From an uncultured Pseudomonadota bacterium (GTDB lineage Bacteria; Pseudomonadota; Gammaproteobacteria; Burkholderiales; CAIKXV01), in NCBI GenBank assembly GCA_903831455.1, contig CAIKXV010000150.1, forward strand, positions 1 to 44,345: a DNA stretch of 44,345 nucleotides. Reading direction: 5' to 3'. The notes beneath the pieces were generated by a model, which saw only the letters and a list, made by a program, of their open reading frames with translations, had not been told where the DNA came from and ran no database searches. Below are positions 18,697-26,817 of this stretch, one piece after another. A program made the translations under genes and the position numbers. Position 1 is the stretch's first letter; every line of letters starts with the position of its first letter.

Positions 18697-19431
18697 CTAG
18701 AGATTGAGCTGGATCTCCCGCTCCTGCGGGGAGGGCGCGAAGCCCCGTCCCTCGTAGTGGTCGAAAATGGCCGAGACCACCTGCGCGGGATCGTCGATGA
18801 CCTGCACCAGCGACATGTCCTCGGGCGAGATCATTCCCTCGTGGACCAGGCGGTCGCGGAACCAGTCGATCAGGCCCTGCCAGAACGCCTGGCGCACCAG
18901 GATGATCGGCATGCGCCGCGTCTTGCCGGTCTGCACGAGCGTGAGCGCCTCGAACAGCTCGTCGAGCGTGCCGAATCCGCCGGGCAGCACCACGTAGGCC
19001 ACCGCGAACTTCACGAACGCGACCTTCCGCGCGAAGAAGTGGCGGAAGCTCTGGCTCACGTCCTGGTAGGGATTCGGATGCTGTTCGTGGGGCAACTGGA
19101 TGTTGAGCCCGACGCTGGGGCTGCGGCCGAAGAACGCACCCTTGTTCGCGGCTTCCATCACGCCCGGGCCGCCCCCGGAAATCACGGCGAAACCGGCATC
19201 GGACAGCTTGCGCGAGATGTCCTCCGCGAGCATGTAGTAGGCATGGTCGGCCGGCATCCGGGCGCTGCCGAACAGGCTGACGGCCGGCGAGATGCTCGCG
19301 AGTCGCTCGGTCGACTCGATGAACTCTGACATAATCTCGAGCACGCGCCACGCCTCGCGCGCGGACTGAAGGCGTCGCGCGAGTTCGGGCTCCTCCGAGG
19401 GTGTCAGCAAGGCCGGCAGCTTGTCTCGCAT
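18697..19431 (-). CDS. LOG family protein (TIGR00730-type Rossmann fold)
   Basis: A 244-residue protein with an N-terminal helical extension, then the Rossmann-like LOG domain: AVSLFGSARMP, FAVISGGGPGVMEAANKGAF, and the hallmark PGGFGTLDELFEALTLVQTGK. Members act as nucleotide 5'-monophosphate phosphoribohydrolases (cytokinin-type or general nucleosidases); the exact substrate here is unknown. The start at 19431 has GAGGAG at 8-nt spacing; an ATG at 19437 is too close to that site. It is divergent from polA with only 39 bp between, and converges with the SWIB gene. Confidence 0.9.
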   Translation of the reverse strand: MRDKLPALLTPSEEPELARRLQSAREAWRVLEIMSEFIESTERLASISPAVSLFGSARMPADHAYYMLAEDISRKLSDAGFAVISGGGPGVMEAANKGAFFGRSPSVGLNIQLPHEQHPNPYQDVSQSFRHFFARKVAFVKFAVAYVVLPGGFGTLDELFEALTLVQTGKTRRMPIILVRQAFWQGLIDWFRDRLVHEGMISPEDMSLVQVIDDPAQVVSAIFDHYEGRGFAPSPQEREIQLNL

Positions 19432-19470
19432 GGGCATCACTCCTCGACCTGTAGACCCCTGTCCCGCACG

Positions 19471-22188
19471 ATGAAGACCCTGCTGCTGGTCGACGCCTCG
19501 TCCTACCTCTACCGCGCGTTCCACGCGGTGCCCGACCTGCGCAATGCCGCCGGGGAGCCGACTGGCGCCATCTACGGCGTGATCAACATGCTGCGCCGGC
19601 TGGCGCGAGAGGTGCCCGCCGATTATAGGGCCTGCGTGTTCGATGCCCGCGGACCGACGTTCCGCGACGACTGGTACCCGCAGTACAAGGCCAACCGGCC
19701 CTCGATGCCCGAGGACCTCGCGCGGCAGGTCGAGCCGATCCACGAGATCGTGGAGGCGCTGGGCTGGCCGGTGCTCGCCATCGAGGGGGTCGAGGCCGAC
19801 GACGTGATCGGCACGCTCGCCACCCGCGCCCGCTCGCATGGCCTCCGGACCGTGGTCTCCACCGGGGACAAGGATCTCGCGCAGCTGGTCGACGACTCGA
19901 CCACGCTGGTCAACACGATGAGCAACGAGACGCTCGATCCGGCCGCCGTGCAGGCGCGCTTCGGCGTCCCGCCCTCTCTCATCGTCGACTGGCTGTCGCT
20001 GGTCGGCGACACCGTGGACAACGTGCCGGGCGTCGAGAAGGTCGGACCCAAGACTGCCGTGAAGTGGCTGGCCGAGTACGGCTCGCTGGACGGCGTGATC
20101 GCGGCGGCGGGTTCCATCAAGGGCGTGGCGGGCGACAACCTGCGCCGTGCGCTCGACTGGCTGCCCACCGCGCGCCGCCTGGTCACCGTGCGCTGCGACG
20201 TCGACCTGCCGGCCGGCCCCGAGGATCTCGTCGCCCGCCCGGCCGATGCACAGCGCCTCGCGCTGCTGTTCGACCGCTACGGATTCCGCTCGTGGCTGGC
20301 CGAAATGCGCGGGGGGGCGGCATCGTCCGCTGCGCAGGCCGAGGAGGCCGGCGCGCCGGGGGTACCGGTGGCCGATCCGGTCGAGCGACGCTATTCCTGC
20401 GTGGCGTCGATCGACCTGCTCGAGCAGTGGATCGCCCGGCTCGAGCAGGCCCCGGTCGTCGCCCTCGACACCGAGACCACCAGCCTCGACCCGATGCAGG
20501 CCCGGCTGGTGGGACTGTCGCTGTCGATCGAACCCGGCGAGGCCTGCTACATCCCGCTCGCCCACTGCTACCCCGGCGCCCCGGAGCAGCTCGACCTCGC
20601 CGCGACGCTCGAGCGCCTGCGCCCGTGGCTCGAGGACGCCTCCCGGCCCAAGGTCGGCCAGAACCTGAAGTACGACTGCCACGTGCTCGCCAACCACGGC
20701 ATCCGGCTGGCCGGCATCGCGCACGACACGCTGCTTGAGTCCTGCGTGCTCGAGAGCCATCGCCGTCACGACATGGACGATCTCGCGCTGCGTCACCTGG
20801 GCGAGAAGACGATCGCCTACGAGGAGGTCGCGGGCCGGGGCGCCCACCAGATCGGATTCGATCAGGTCGCCGTCGATCGCGCCACCGAGTACGCAGCCGA
20901 GGACGCGGACATCACCCTGCGGCTGCACCATGCGCTGCTCCCGCGGATCGCGGCGGTGCCCGCTCTCGAACACGTGTACCGCGACATCGAGATGCCGGTG
21001 CTGCCGGTGCTGTTCGAGATGGAACGCGCCGGCGTCCTGCTCGACAGCGAACGGCTCGCCCGCCAGAGCGCGGAGCTGGGCGGCCGCCTGGTCGAGGTCG
21101 AACAGCAGGCGCATGCGGCAGCCGGCCAGCCGTTCAACCTCAATTCACCCAAGCAGATCCAGGAACTGCTCTTCGGCAAGCTCGGCATGCCGGTGATCAA
21201 GAAGACCCCGGGCGGCACGCCGTCCACCGACGAGGACGTGCTCACGGAACTGGCGCTCGACTACCCGCTGCCCAAGCTGCTGCTCGAGCACCGGACGCTG
21301 TCCAAGCTCAAGTCCACCTACACCGACAAGCTGCCGCGGATGATCAACCCGGCCACCGGTCGGGTGCATACCCACTACGCGCAGGCCGGGGCCGTCACCG
21401 GCCGCCTGTCCTCGAACGAACCCAACCTGCAGAACATCCCGGTGCGCACGCCCGAGGGCCGGCGCATCCGCGAGGCGTTCATCGCACCACCCGGCATGCG
21501 CATCGTGTCCGCCGACTACTCGCAGATCGAACTGCGCATCATGGCGCACCTGTCCGGCGATCGCGGCCTGCTCGAGGCCTTCGCGGCCGGCGAGGACATC
21601 CACCGCGCCACTGCCGCGGAGATCTTCTCCACCGAACCGGCCGCGGTCAGCGCCGAGCAGCGGCGCTACGCCAAGGTGATCAACTTCGGCCTGATCTACG
21701 GCATGCAGGCCTTCGGCCTGGCACGCCAGCTCGGGCTGGAGCGCGCCGCCGCGCAGCAGTACATCGACCGCTACTTCGCACGCTATCCGGGGGTGGCCGA
21801 CTACATGAAGCGCACCCGCGAGCAGGCGTACGAAGCGGGCTACGTCGAGACCGTGTTCGGCCGCCGGCTGCACCTGCCCGACATCCGCAACACGAACAAG
21901 TCACGGCGCGAAGGCGCCGAGCGCGCGGCGATCAACGCGCCGATGCAGGGCACCGCCGCGGACCTGATCAAGCTCGCGATGGTGGCGGTACATCGCCACC
22001 TGCGCGAACACGCTCCGTCGAGCCGGCTGCTGATGCAGGTGCACGACGAACTGGTGCTGGAGGTCGCGGAGTCCGACTGGCCGCACGTGGGCGAGGCGCT
22101 GCCCCGGCTGATGACCGGCGTGGCCGACCTCGCCGTACCCCTGCTCGTCGAGATGGGAAGCGGTCCCAACTGGGAGACCGCGCACTAG
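19471..22188 (+). CDS. polA: PolA, DNA polymerase I
   Basis: Replicative gap-filling and repair polymerase, 905 residues. The 5'-3' exonuclease domain (about 1-295) opens MKTLLLVDASSYLYRAFHA and contains ADDVIGTLA and GDKDLAQLV. The 3'-5' exonuclease domain (about 310-500) keeps the acidic DxE in VALDTETTSLD, so proofreading is likely active. The polymerase domain has motif A (SADYSQIELRIMAHLSGD), motif B (RRYAKVINFGLIYGM) and motif C (QVHDELVLEV). All three activities look intact. It is divergent from the LOG gene and convergent with the LDH2-type gene of the catabolic operon 117 bp downstream. Confidence 0.97.
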   Translation: MKTLLLVDASSYLYRAFHAVPDLRNAAGEPTGAIYGVINMLRRLAREVPADYRACVFDARGPTFRDDWYPQYKANRPSMPEDLARQVEPIHEIVEALGWPVLAIEGVEADDVIGTLATRARSHGLRTVVSTGDKDLAQLVDDSTTLVNTMSNETLDPAAVQARFGVPPSLIVDWLSLVGDTVDNVPGVEKVGPKTAVKWLAEYGSLDGVIAAAGSIKGVAGDNLRRALDWLPTARRLVTVRCDVDLPAGPEDLVARPADAQRLALLFDRYGFRSWLAEMRGGAASSAAQAEEAGAPGVPVADPVERRYSCVASIDLLEQWIARLEQAPVVALDTETTSLDPMQARLVGLSLSIEPGEACYIPLAHCYPGAPEQLDLAATLERLRPWLEDASRPKVGQNLKYDCHVLANHGIRLAGIAHDTLLESCVLESHRRHDMDDLALRHLGEKTIAYEEVAGRGAHQIGFDQVAVDRATEYAAEDADITLRLHHALLPRIAAVPALEHVYRDIEMPVLPVLFEMERAGVLLDSERLARQSAELGGRLVEVEQQAHAAAGQPFNLNSPKQIQELLFGKLGMPVIKKTPGGTPSTDEDVLTELALDYPLPKLLLEHRTLSKLKSTYTDKLPRMINPATGRVHTHYAQAGAVTGRLSSNEPNLQNIPVRTPEGRRIREAFIAPPGMRIVSADYSQIELRIMAHLSGDRGLLEAFAAGEDIHRATAAEIFSTEPAAVSAEQRRYAKVINFGLIYGMQAFGLARQLGLERAAAQQYIDRYFARYPGVADYMKRTREQAYEAGYVETVFGRRLHLPDIRNTNKSRREGAERAAINAPMQGTAADLIKLAMVAVHRHLREHAPSSRLLMQVHDELVLEVAESDWPHVGEALPRLMTGVADLAVPLLVEMGSGPNWETAH

Positions 22189-22305
22189 CGCCCGGGCGTG
22201 CGCGGGTGGCAGTCGAGGGGCCGCCGGTCGCGACGGGACTGGCCGATCCCCGCGTGGCGGGAGGCTGCGAAGCCGTGCGGGACGATACCGCTGCGCGGCT
22301 GGCGA

Positions 22306-23349
22306 CTACCAGGGCACGTCCACGCCACGACCTGCGGCGAACGCCTCGAGGTCTCGACGCACGCCCGCGGGCAGTGCGATACCGGCGGCCGCCTGCGCCT
22401 GGCGACGACGATGGCCGCGCTCGCCCGGCAGCAGGACGGGAGCGTCGCCCGCAGGCGGCAACGCGTGGATCGCCGCCGCGAGTTCGGCGGCCGCCTGCCC
22501 GCGCGTGGCCTGCGGCCCCAGGCGACGCGCGTCGATCGCGACCACGAACGCGTTCTGGACGTGCGGGTAGCGCCGCCCCTCGCGCCGCGCCGCCAGCGCC
22601 GGGGCAAGGATCGGGTTGCCGGTGGCGAGGCTCGCCACCATCTCCAGCATCAGCGCGAGGCCCGACCCCTTCGCACCGCCCACCGGCAGGAGGATGCTCG
22701 CCTGCGCGGCATCGGTCGTGGGCTTGCCACGGGCGTCGAGCGCCCAGTCCTCGGGAATCGCCTCGCCGGAGCGGCGTGCCTGCTTCAGGCGTCCGTTCGA
22801 CACGCGCGAGGCGGCCATGTCGAAGACCACCGGCTCGGCGCCGGGCGCCCCTGGCGCCGCGATCGACAGTGGCGCGGTCGACAGTGCCGCGCAGGACGCG
22901 CCGTGGTAGGCCATCAGGGGCACCGATGCGCTGCCCGCGATGCCGAGCAGCCCTTCGCGGGCCATGCGCTCGGTGTAGCGGCCGATCGACCCGGTGTGGG
23001 TGGTGGCCCGCAGCAGCACGCTGGCGCAGCCGGTCGCACCCGCGCGGGCGATCGCCTCGTCGGTGGCGCGGCGCATGCCGACGGCTCCCGCGCATCGATC
23101 ACCCTCGACCATCGCGAGCGAGGGGAGATCGACCGCCAGCGAGACCGAGGGCCGCGGGTTGAGTTCGCCCGCCTCGATCCAGCCCACGTACTGGGGCAGC
23201 CGCGAGACACCGTGGGAATGCACGGCACGAAGATCCGCCCACAGCAGCGCGTCGGCCACCTCCAGGGCGTCGGCGGCAGGCATGCCCGCACCCTCGAGCA
23301 GCCCGGCGGAAAACCCGCGCAGCCGGGCGACTGCGACCGGCGCGCTCAT
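22306..23349 (-). CDS. LDH2/MDH2-family oxidoreductase
   Basis: NAD(P)-dependent 2-hydroxyacid dehydrogenase of the malate/L-lactate dehydrogenase-like family, 347 residues. Seen are DLRAVHSHGVSRLP (substrate-site His and Arg region), GCASVLLRATTHTGSIGRY (catalytic His region), VVFDMAASRVSNGRL, LPVGGAKGSGLALMLEM and the C-terminal LLPGERG. Relatives act on malate, lactate, ureidoglycolate, diketogulonate and sulfolactate (ComC), so specificity cannot be read directly. Its ATG overlaps the stop of the flavoprotein gene by 4 bp (ATGA), indicating translational coupling. It is the last gene of the 22306-32057 operon, where it could oxidise a hydroxyacid or sulfo-hydroxyacid intermediate. Confidence 0.88.
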   Translation of the reverse strand: MSAPVAVARLRGFSAGLLEGAGMPAADALEVADALLWADLRAVHSHGVSRLPQYVGWIEAGELNPRPSVSLAVDLPSLAMVEGDRCAGAVGMRRATDEAIARAGATGCASVLLRATTHTGSIGRYTERMAREGLLGIAGSASVPLMAYHGASCAALSTAPLSIAAPGAPGAEPVVFDMAASRVSNGRLKQARRSGEAIPEDWALDARGKPTTDAAQASILLPVGGAKGSGLALMLEMVASLATGNPILAPALAARREGRRYPHVQNAFVVAIDARRLGPQATRGQAAAELAAAIHALPPAGDAPVLLPGERGHRRRQAQAAAGIALPAGVRRDLEAFAAGRGVDVPW

Positions 23350-25109
23350 CGAGCGCCCGCGGCGACCGGCTCCTCGACCAGCAGCGTCTCGCCGGGACGC
23401 ACCCGGCTGAACACCACCGGCTCGGTACCGTGGCGAAGCCGGCCCTCCTCGAGCCGCACCGTGGTGAAGCGCGAATGCTCGAGATCCCGCACCCCGGGAT
23501 GATCGGTCCGGAAGTGGGCGCCGCGCGAATCCTCGCGCTGTTCGGAGGCCCCGCGGATCGCGCGACTGACCAGCAGCAGGTTCTTCAGGTTGAGCCAGTC
23601 GTGCCAGGTGACGTTGAACGCCCGCTGCGCGCCCGGCACGGCCACGGCGTCCAGGCGTTCCTCGAGTTCGTCGAGCCGCCCCGCCGCGCGCGCGAGTCCG
23701 GCCGCATCGCGCAGGATGCCCACGTCGTCCCACATCACGGCATGCAGCGCGTCGCGCACCTCGGAGAGCACCCCCGCCGATTCCTGCCCGCTGCCGCGAA
23801 GGGGCCTGAGCACCCGCCCGGCGGCGGCCGCGAGTGCGTCCGCGTCGGGCTCTCGCAGCTGCCCGTGCGCAGCCACCCACGGCCCCATCGTGTCGCCCGC
23901 GATGCCCCCGTAGACGGTGGAGTTGGCCACCCCGTTGCCACCCAGCCGGTTGGCGCCGTGCACGCCTCCGGTGTCCTCGCCTGCGGCAAACAGGCCCTCC
24001 AGTTCGGTCGAGCAGTCGGTACGGAAGACCACGCCTCCCATCATGTAGTGCGCGGTCGGCACGACCTCCACGAGGCCGGAGACGAGGTCGAAGCCGCAGT
24101 CGGCGCAGCGCTCGACCATGCCCTTGAACTCGCGGCGCACCATCGCCGGGTCCAGGTGGCGCATGGTGATGTACACCCCGCCGTTCGGCCCCGTGTAGCC
24201 GCGAAGCATCTGGTCGTACATCGCCCGGCTCACGATGTCGCGCGTGGCGCGCTCGTTGCGGGGATCGTAGGCCTGCATGAAGCGTTCGCCCTGCACGTTG
24301 AGCAGGTGTCCGCCGACCCCGCGCAGGCCCTCCTCGATGATCGTGCCGGTGATGCGCGTGGCGGCACCGGCGACCAGCCCGGTGGGATGGAACTGCACCA
24401 TCTCCATGTCGCGCAGTGCCAGCCCCGCGCGCAGCGCCATCGCCATGCCATCGCAGCTCTTGTCGCCGGAGGGCGTGTGGTACTTGTACATGGTCGGCCC
24501 GCCGCCGGTGGCCAGCAGCACCGCACGCGCCTGCACGAAGCGCAACTCGCCCGTACGCACGTCGATCATCAGCACCCCGGCCACCGCTCGCCCGTCACGG
24601 CTGCGCACGATCTCCACCGCGCGGTGCTCCTCCAGCCGCCGGATGCCCCGCGACCAGGTCTGCTCGGCCAGGCGATTGATGATCTCGATGCCGGTGAGGT
24701 CGCCCTTGTGCACCGTCCGATCGAAGGTCTGGCCGGCGAACGCCTTCTGGTGCACCGTGCCGTCCGGGTTGCGATCGAAGAAGCAGCCCAGCTCGTTCTC
24801 GAGCTCGTGGATCCGCTCGACGGCCACCTCGACCAGCTGCCACGCGAGGTCCTGGTCCGGCAGCCACTTGCCGCCTTCGATGGTGTCCATGAAGTGGCGC
24901 TCGACCGAATCTTCGGCGGCGAGCGCGACGTTGTAGCCCCCCTGCACCATGCGGGTGCATCCGGACTTGCCGAGCAGCCCCTTGACCGCCACGGTGATGT
25001 CCGCGCGCGGGTTGGCCTGGTGGGCATGCAGGGCGGCGAACAGCCCCGCGCCCCCGGAGCCGAGGATCAGGATGTCGGTCTGCAGGCGCTCGATCGTTGC
25101 GGGATTCAT
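23346..25109 (-). CDS. Succinate dehydrogenase/fumarate reductase-type flavoprotein subunit
   Basis: FAD enzyme of 587 residues that interconverts a C4 dicarboxylate and its enoic form. The dinucleotide motif is ILGSGGAGL (about 15-23). Substrate residues of the family are present: H241 in FHPTGL, R263 in EEGLRGVGG, H354 in VPTAHYMMGG and R388 in GANRLGGN. At the position of the histidine that covalently holds FAD in SdhA/FrdA (SHT..QGG), this protein has cysteine C51 (GCTRMVQGG), so FAD is probably not linked in the usual way. The start at 25109 follows GGAG. Its partner subunits lie about 3.2 kb upstream in the same operon, separated by the Bug and fumarase genes. A dedicated paralogue acting on a succinate analogue is possible. 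Confidence 0.88.
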   Translation of the reverse strand: MNPATIERLQTDILILGSGGAGLFAALHAHQANPRADITVAVKGLLGKSGCTRMVQGGYNVALAAEDSVERHFMDTIEGGKWLPDQDLAWQLVEVAVERIHELENELGCFFDRNPDGTVHQKAFAGQTFDRTVHKGDLTGIEIINRLAEQTWSRGIRRLEEHRAVEIVRSRDGRAVAGVLMIDVRTGELRFVQARAVLLATGGGPTMYKYHTPSGDKSCDGMAMALRAGLALRDMEMVQFHPTGLVAGAATRITGTIIEEGLRGVGGHLLNVQGERFMQAYDPRNERATRDIVSRAMYDQMLRGYTGPNGGVYITMRHLDPAMVRREFKGMVERCADCGFDLVSGLVEVVPTAHYMMGGVVFRTDCSTELEGLFAAGEDTGGVHGANRLGGNGVANSTVYGGIAGDTMGPWVAAHGQLREPDADALAAAAGRVLRPLRGSGQESAGVLSEVRDALHAVMWDDVGILRDAAGLARAAGRLDELEERLDAVAVPGAQRAFNVTWHDWLNLKNLLLVSRAIRGASEQREDSRGAHFRTDHPGVRDLEHSRFTTVRLEEGRLRHGTEPVVFSRVRPGETLLVEEPVAAGAR

Positions 25110-25206
25110 CACGGGGTCTCCAGCGGATGCTCGGGTCGCGGACGCGCGCAAGGGCGCAGGCGTCCGGGCTGCGCGGCGGGAACGGGAGGCAGGTTCGGGT
25201 TCGGGT

Positions 25207-25818
25207 TCAGGCCTTCACGCCCAGCGCCGCCAGCGCGGCTGCGCGCCGACCGCGCGCCTGTGCGTTGACCTCGGAGTAGAGGCTGCCGCCGTGGCTGTCC
25301 ATGGCCACCAGCAGCGGGCCGAAGCCGCGGATGGAGAACTTCCACAACGACTCCGGGTTCAGGTCGTGCAGGTCGACGTCCTCGATGCGATCGATCCAGG
25401 TCGTCTCCAGCGCAGCGGTGCCGCCGATGATCGCGAGATACACCCCGCCCAGGTCGGCGAAGGCGTCAAGCGACCCCTGGCGCAGGCCGCCCTTGCCGAT
25501 GATGATGCGCACCCCGTACTGCTCCATCAGCGGCCGGGTGAAGCGCTCCATCCGGTCGGAGGTGGTCGTGCCCACGCAGACCGGCTCGTAGCCGACCGGA
25601 GCGGCCACCGTCTCGCCCACCCAGCGCACGTTGGGCGCGGTGTGGATCACCGCATGCCCGCGCAGGTCGAACCGGGTACGGCGCCCCCGGTCGAACATGT
25701 GGATCTGGGTGGCGTCGCGGATGCCGTAGAGGGTGTCATGCAGCGTCACGGTGTCGTTGACCCTGAGGGCTCGGACCTGCGCCTCGGTCACCGGCATGTG
25801 GAACTCGTGGTGGGCCAT
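25207..25818 (-). CDS. Class I fumarase / tartrate dehydratase, beta (C-terminal) subunit
   Basis: Small subunit (203 residues) of a heterodimeric Fe-S hydro-lyase. Motifs: HMPVTEAQVRALRVNDTVTL, the HTAPNVRWVG segment, CVGTTTSDRME, GVRIIIGKGGL, GVYLAIIGGTAAL and PESLWKFSIRGFGPLLVAMDSHG, all typical of the FumA C-terminal/TtdB domain. With the alpha subunit upstream it would add or remove water on fumarate, tartrate, mesaconate or a similar unsaturated acid. GGGAGAGCCGAC directly precedes the ATG at 25818. A longer open frame to 26772 is only an antiphase shadow over the alpha gene. Confidence 0.9.
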   Translation of the reverse strand: MAHHEFHMPVTEAQVRALRVNDTVTLHDTLYGIRDATQIHMFDRGRRTRFDLRGHAVIHTAPNVRWVGETVAAPVGYEPVCVGTTTSDRMERFTRPLMEQYGVRIIIGKGGLRQGSLDAFADLGGVYLAIIGGTAALETTWIDRIEDVDLHDLNPESLWKFSIRGFGPLLVAMDSHGGSLYSEVNAQARGRRAAALAALGVKA

Positions 25819-25889
25819 GTCGGCTCTCCCTCGCGATCGGCGGCCCCGCCCCGCGGGACACCCTGCGGCGCGGCGATGGGCCATGCGGT

Positions 25890-26765
25890 TCAGAAGCCCC
25901 AGGCGAGGCCGTCCGGGGTCCAGGTGGCGCGGGCCCGCCGTGCCGAGTGGCACTGCATGTTCACCGCGACCGGGTTCATCGTGATGTGGGTGGCGGCCAG
26001 CTCGACATGCACCGCGAACGAGGTCGCATCGCCACCGAGCCCCTGGGGGCCCACGCCCAGCAGGTTCACCGCCGCGGTGAGTTCGCGCTCGAGCCTCGCG
26101 CCCTCCGCATCCTCGCACGCCGAGCCGAGGGGACGGGTGGCGGCCACCTTGGCCAGATGCACGCAGAGGTCGCCGGTGCCGCCGATGCCAACGCCGACGA
26201 TGGTCGGCGGGCAGGTCTTGCCGCCGGCATCGAGCACGCAGTCCACGACGAAGGTGCGGATCGCATCCACGCCCTCGGCCGGGATCGCCATGCGCAGCCA
26301 GGTGTTGTTCTCGGAGCCGCTGCCCTTCGGGATCATCTCGATCGACAGCTGCCGCGGAACGTCGGAGAAATCGATGTTGATCACCGGCACGCGGGCACCG
26401 CAGGAAGTCTGCTCGTTGACGCGGGTGATCGGATGCACGACCGAACTGCGCAGCGGGTGCTCGCGCGTCGCGCGCTCGCATCCGGCGCGGATCGCCTGCT
26501 TGAGGTCGTGTCCGTCCACCTCCACGCCGCGACCGATCAGCACGTTGTAGATCGGCAGCCCGGTGTCCTGGCAGAGCAGGTTGTCCGCCGATTCGGCGAC
26601 CGCGATGTTGCGCACCATGGTCGCGAGCACCGAACGGCCGGTCGGCGAGGTCTCGCGGGCCGCGAGGCCCTCGAACCCCCGCTTGATATCCGGCGGAAGG
26701 ATCTTCAGCGCGCGGATGTAGAGCTCCTTCGCGGCGTCCTCGACGGCCTTCAGGTCGATTCGCAT
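25890..26765 (-). CDS. Class I fumarase / tartrate dehydratase, alpha (N-terminal) subunit
   Basis: Catalytic Fe-S subunit, 291 residues. Three cysteines are placed as expected for a [4Fe-4S] hydro-lyase: C65 in LLCQDTGLPIYNV, C185 in GGKTCPPTIVGVGIGG and C272 in VAVNMQCHSARR. Further signatures are HPITRVNEQTSCG, GSGSENNTWLRMAIPAEG and VNLLGVGPQGLGGDAT. Sequence alone does not separate fumarase from L(+)-tartrate dehydratase or mesaconase. In this operon, hydration of an unsaturated diacid made by the flavoprotein is the natural role. ATG 26765 follows AGGAGTGCCGC. It lies downstream of a strong hairpin after the Bug gene. Confidence 0.92.
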   Translation of the reverse strand: MRIDLKAVEDAAKELYIRALKILPPDIKRGFEGLAARETSPTGRSVLATMVRNIAVAESADNLLCQDTGLPIYNVLIGRGVEVDGHDLKQAIRAGCERATREHPLRSSVVHPITRVNEQTSCGARVPVINIDFSDVPRQLSIEMIPKGSGSENNTWLRMAIPAEGVDAIRTFVVDCVLDAGGKTCPPTIVGVGIGGTGDLCVHLAKVAATRPLGSACEDAEGARLERELTAAVNLLGVGPQGLGGDATSFAVHVELAATHITMNPVAVNMQCHSARRARATWTPDGLAWGF

Positions 26766-26782
26766 GCGGCACTCCTGCAACA

Positions 26783-26812
26783 GGCCGGGCGTGCGCCTCG
26801 CACCGCCCGGCC
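26783..26812 (-). repeat. Intra-operon hairpin between the Bug and fumarase alpha genes
   Basis: Inverted repeat GGCCGGGCGTGCG (26783-26795) against CGCACCGCCCGGCC (26799-26812): 13 bp with one bulged C and a 3-nt loop, 5 bp past the Bug stop codon. No T tract follows, so a processing or mRNA-stabilising stem is more likely than a full terminator. Confidence 0.7.
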
Positions 26813-26817
26813 CGGGA

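Noticed and set aside
22189-22305. Possible terminator between polA and the dehydrogenase gene
   Set aside because: The 117-bp gap shows no convincing inverted repeat or T tract.
25207-26772. Fused 521-codon frame suggesting a single-chain fumarase
   Set aside because: Only the last 203 codons match fumarase. The alpha subunit is read in another frame with its own start and ribosome binding site.
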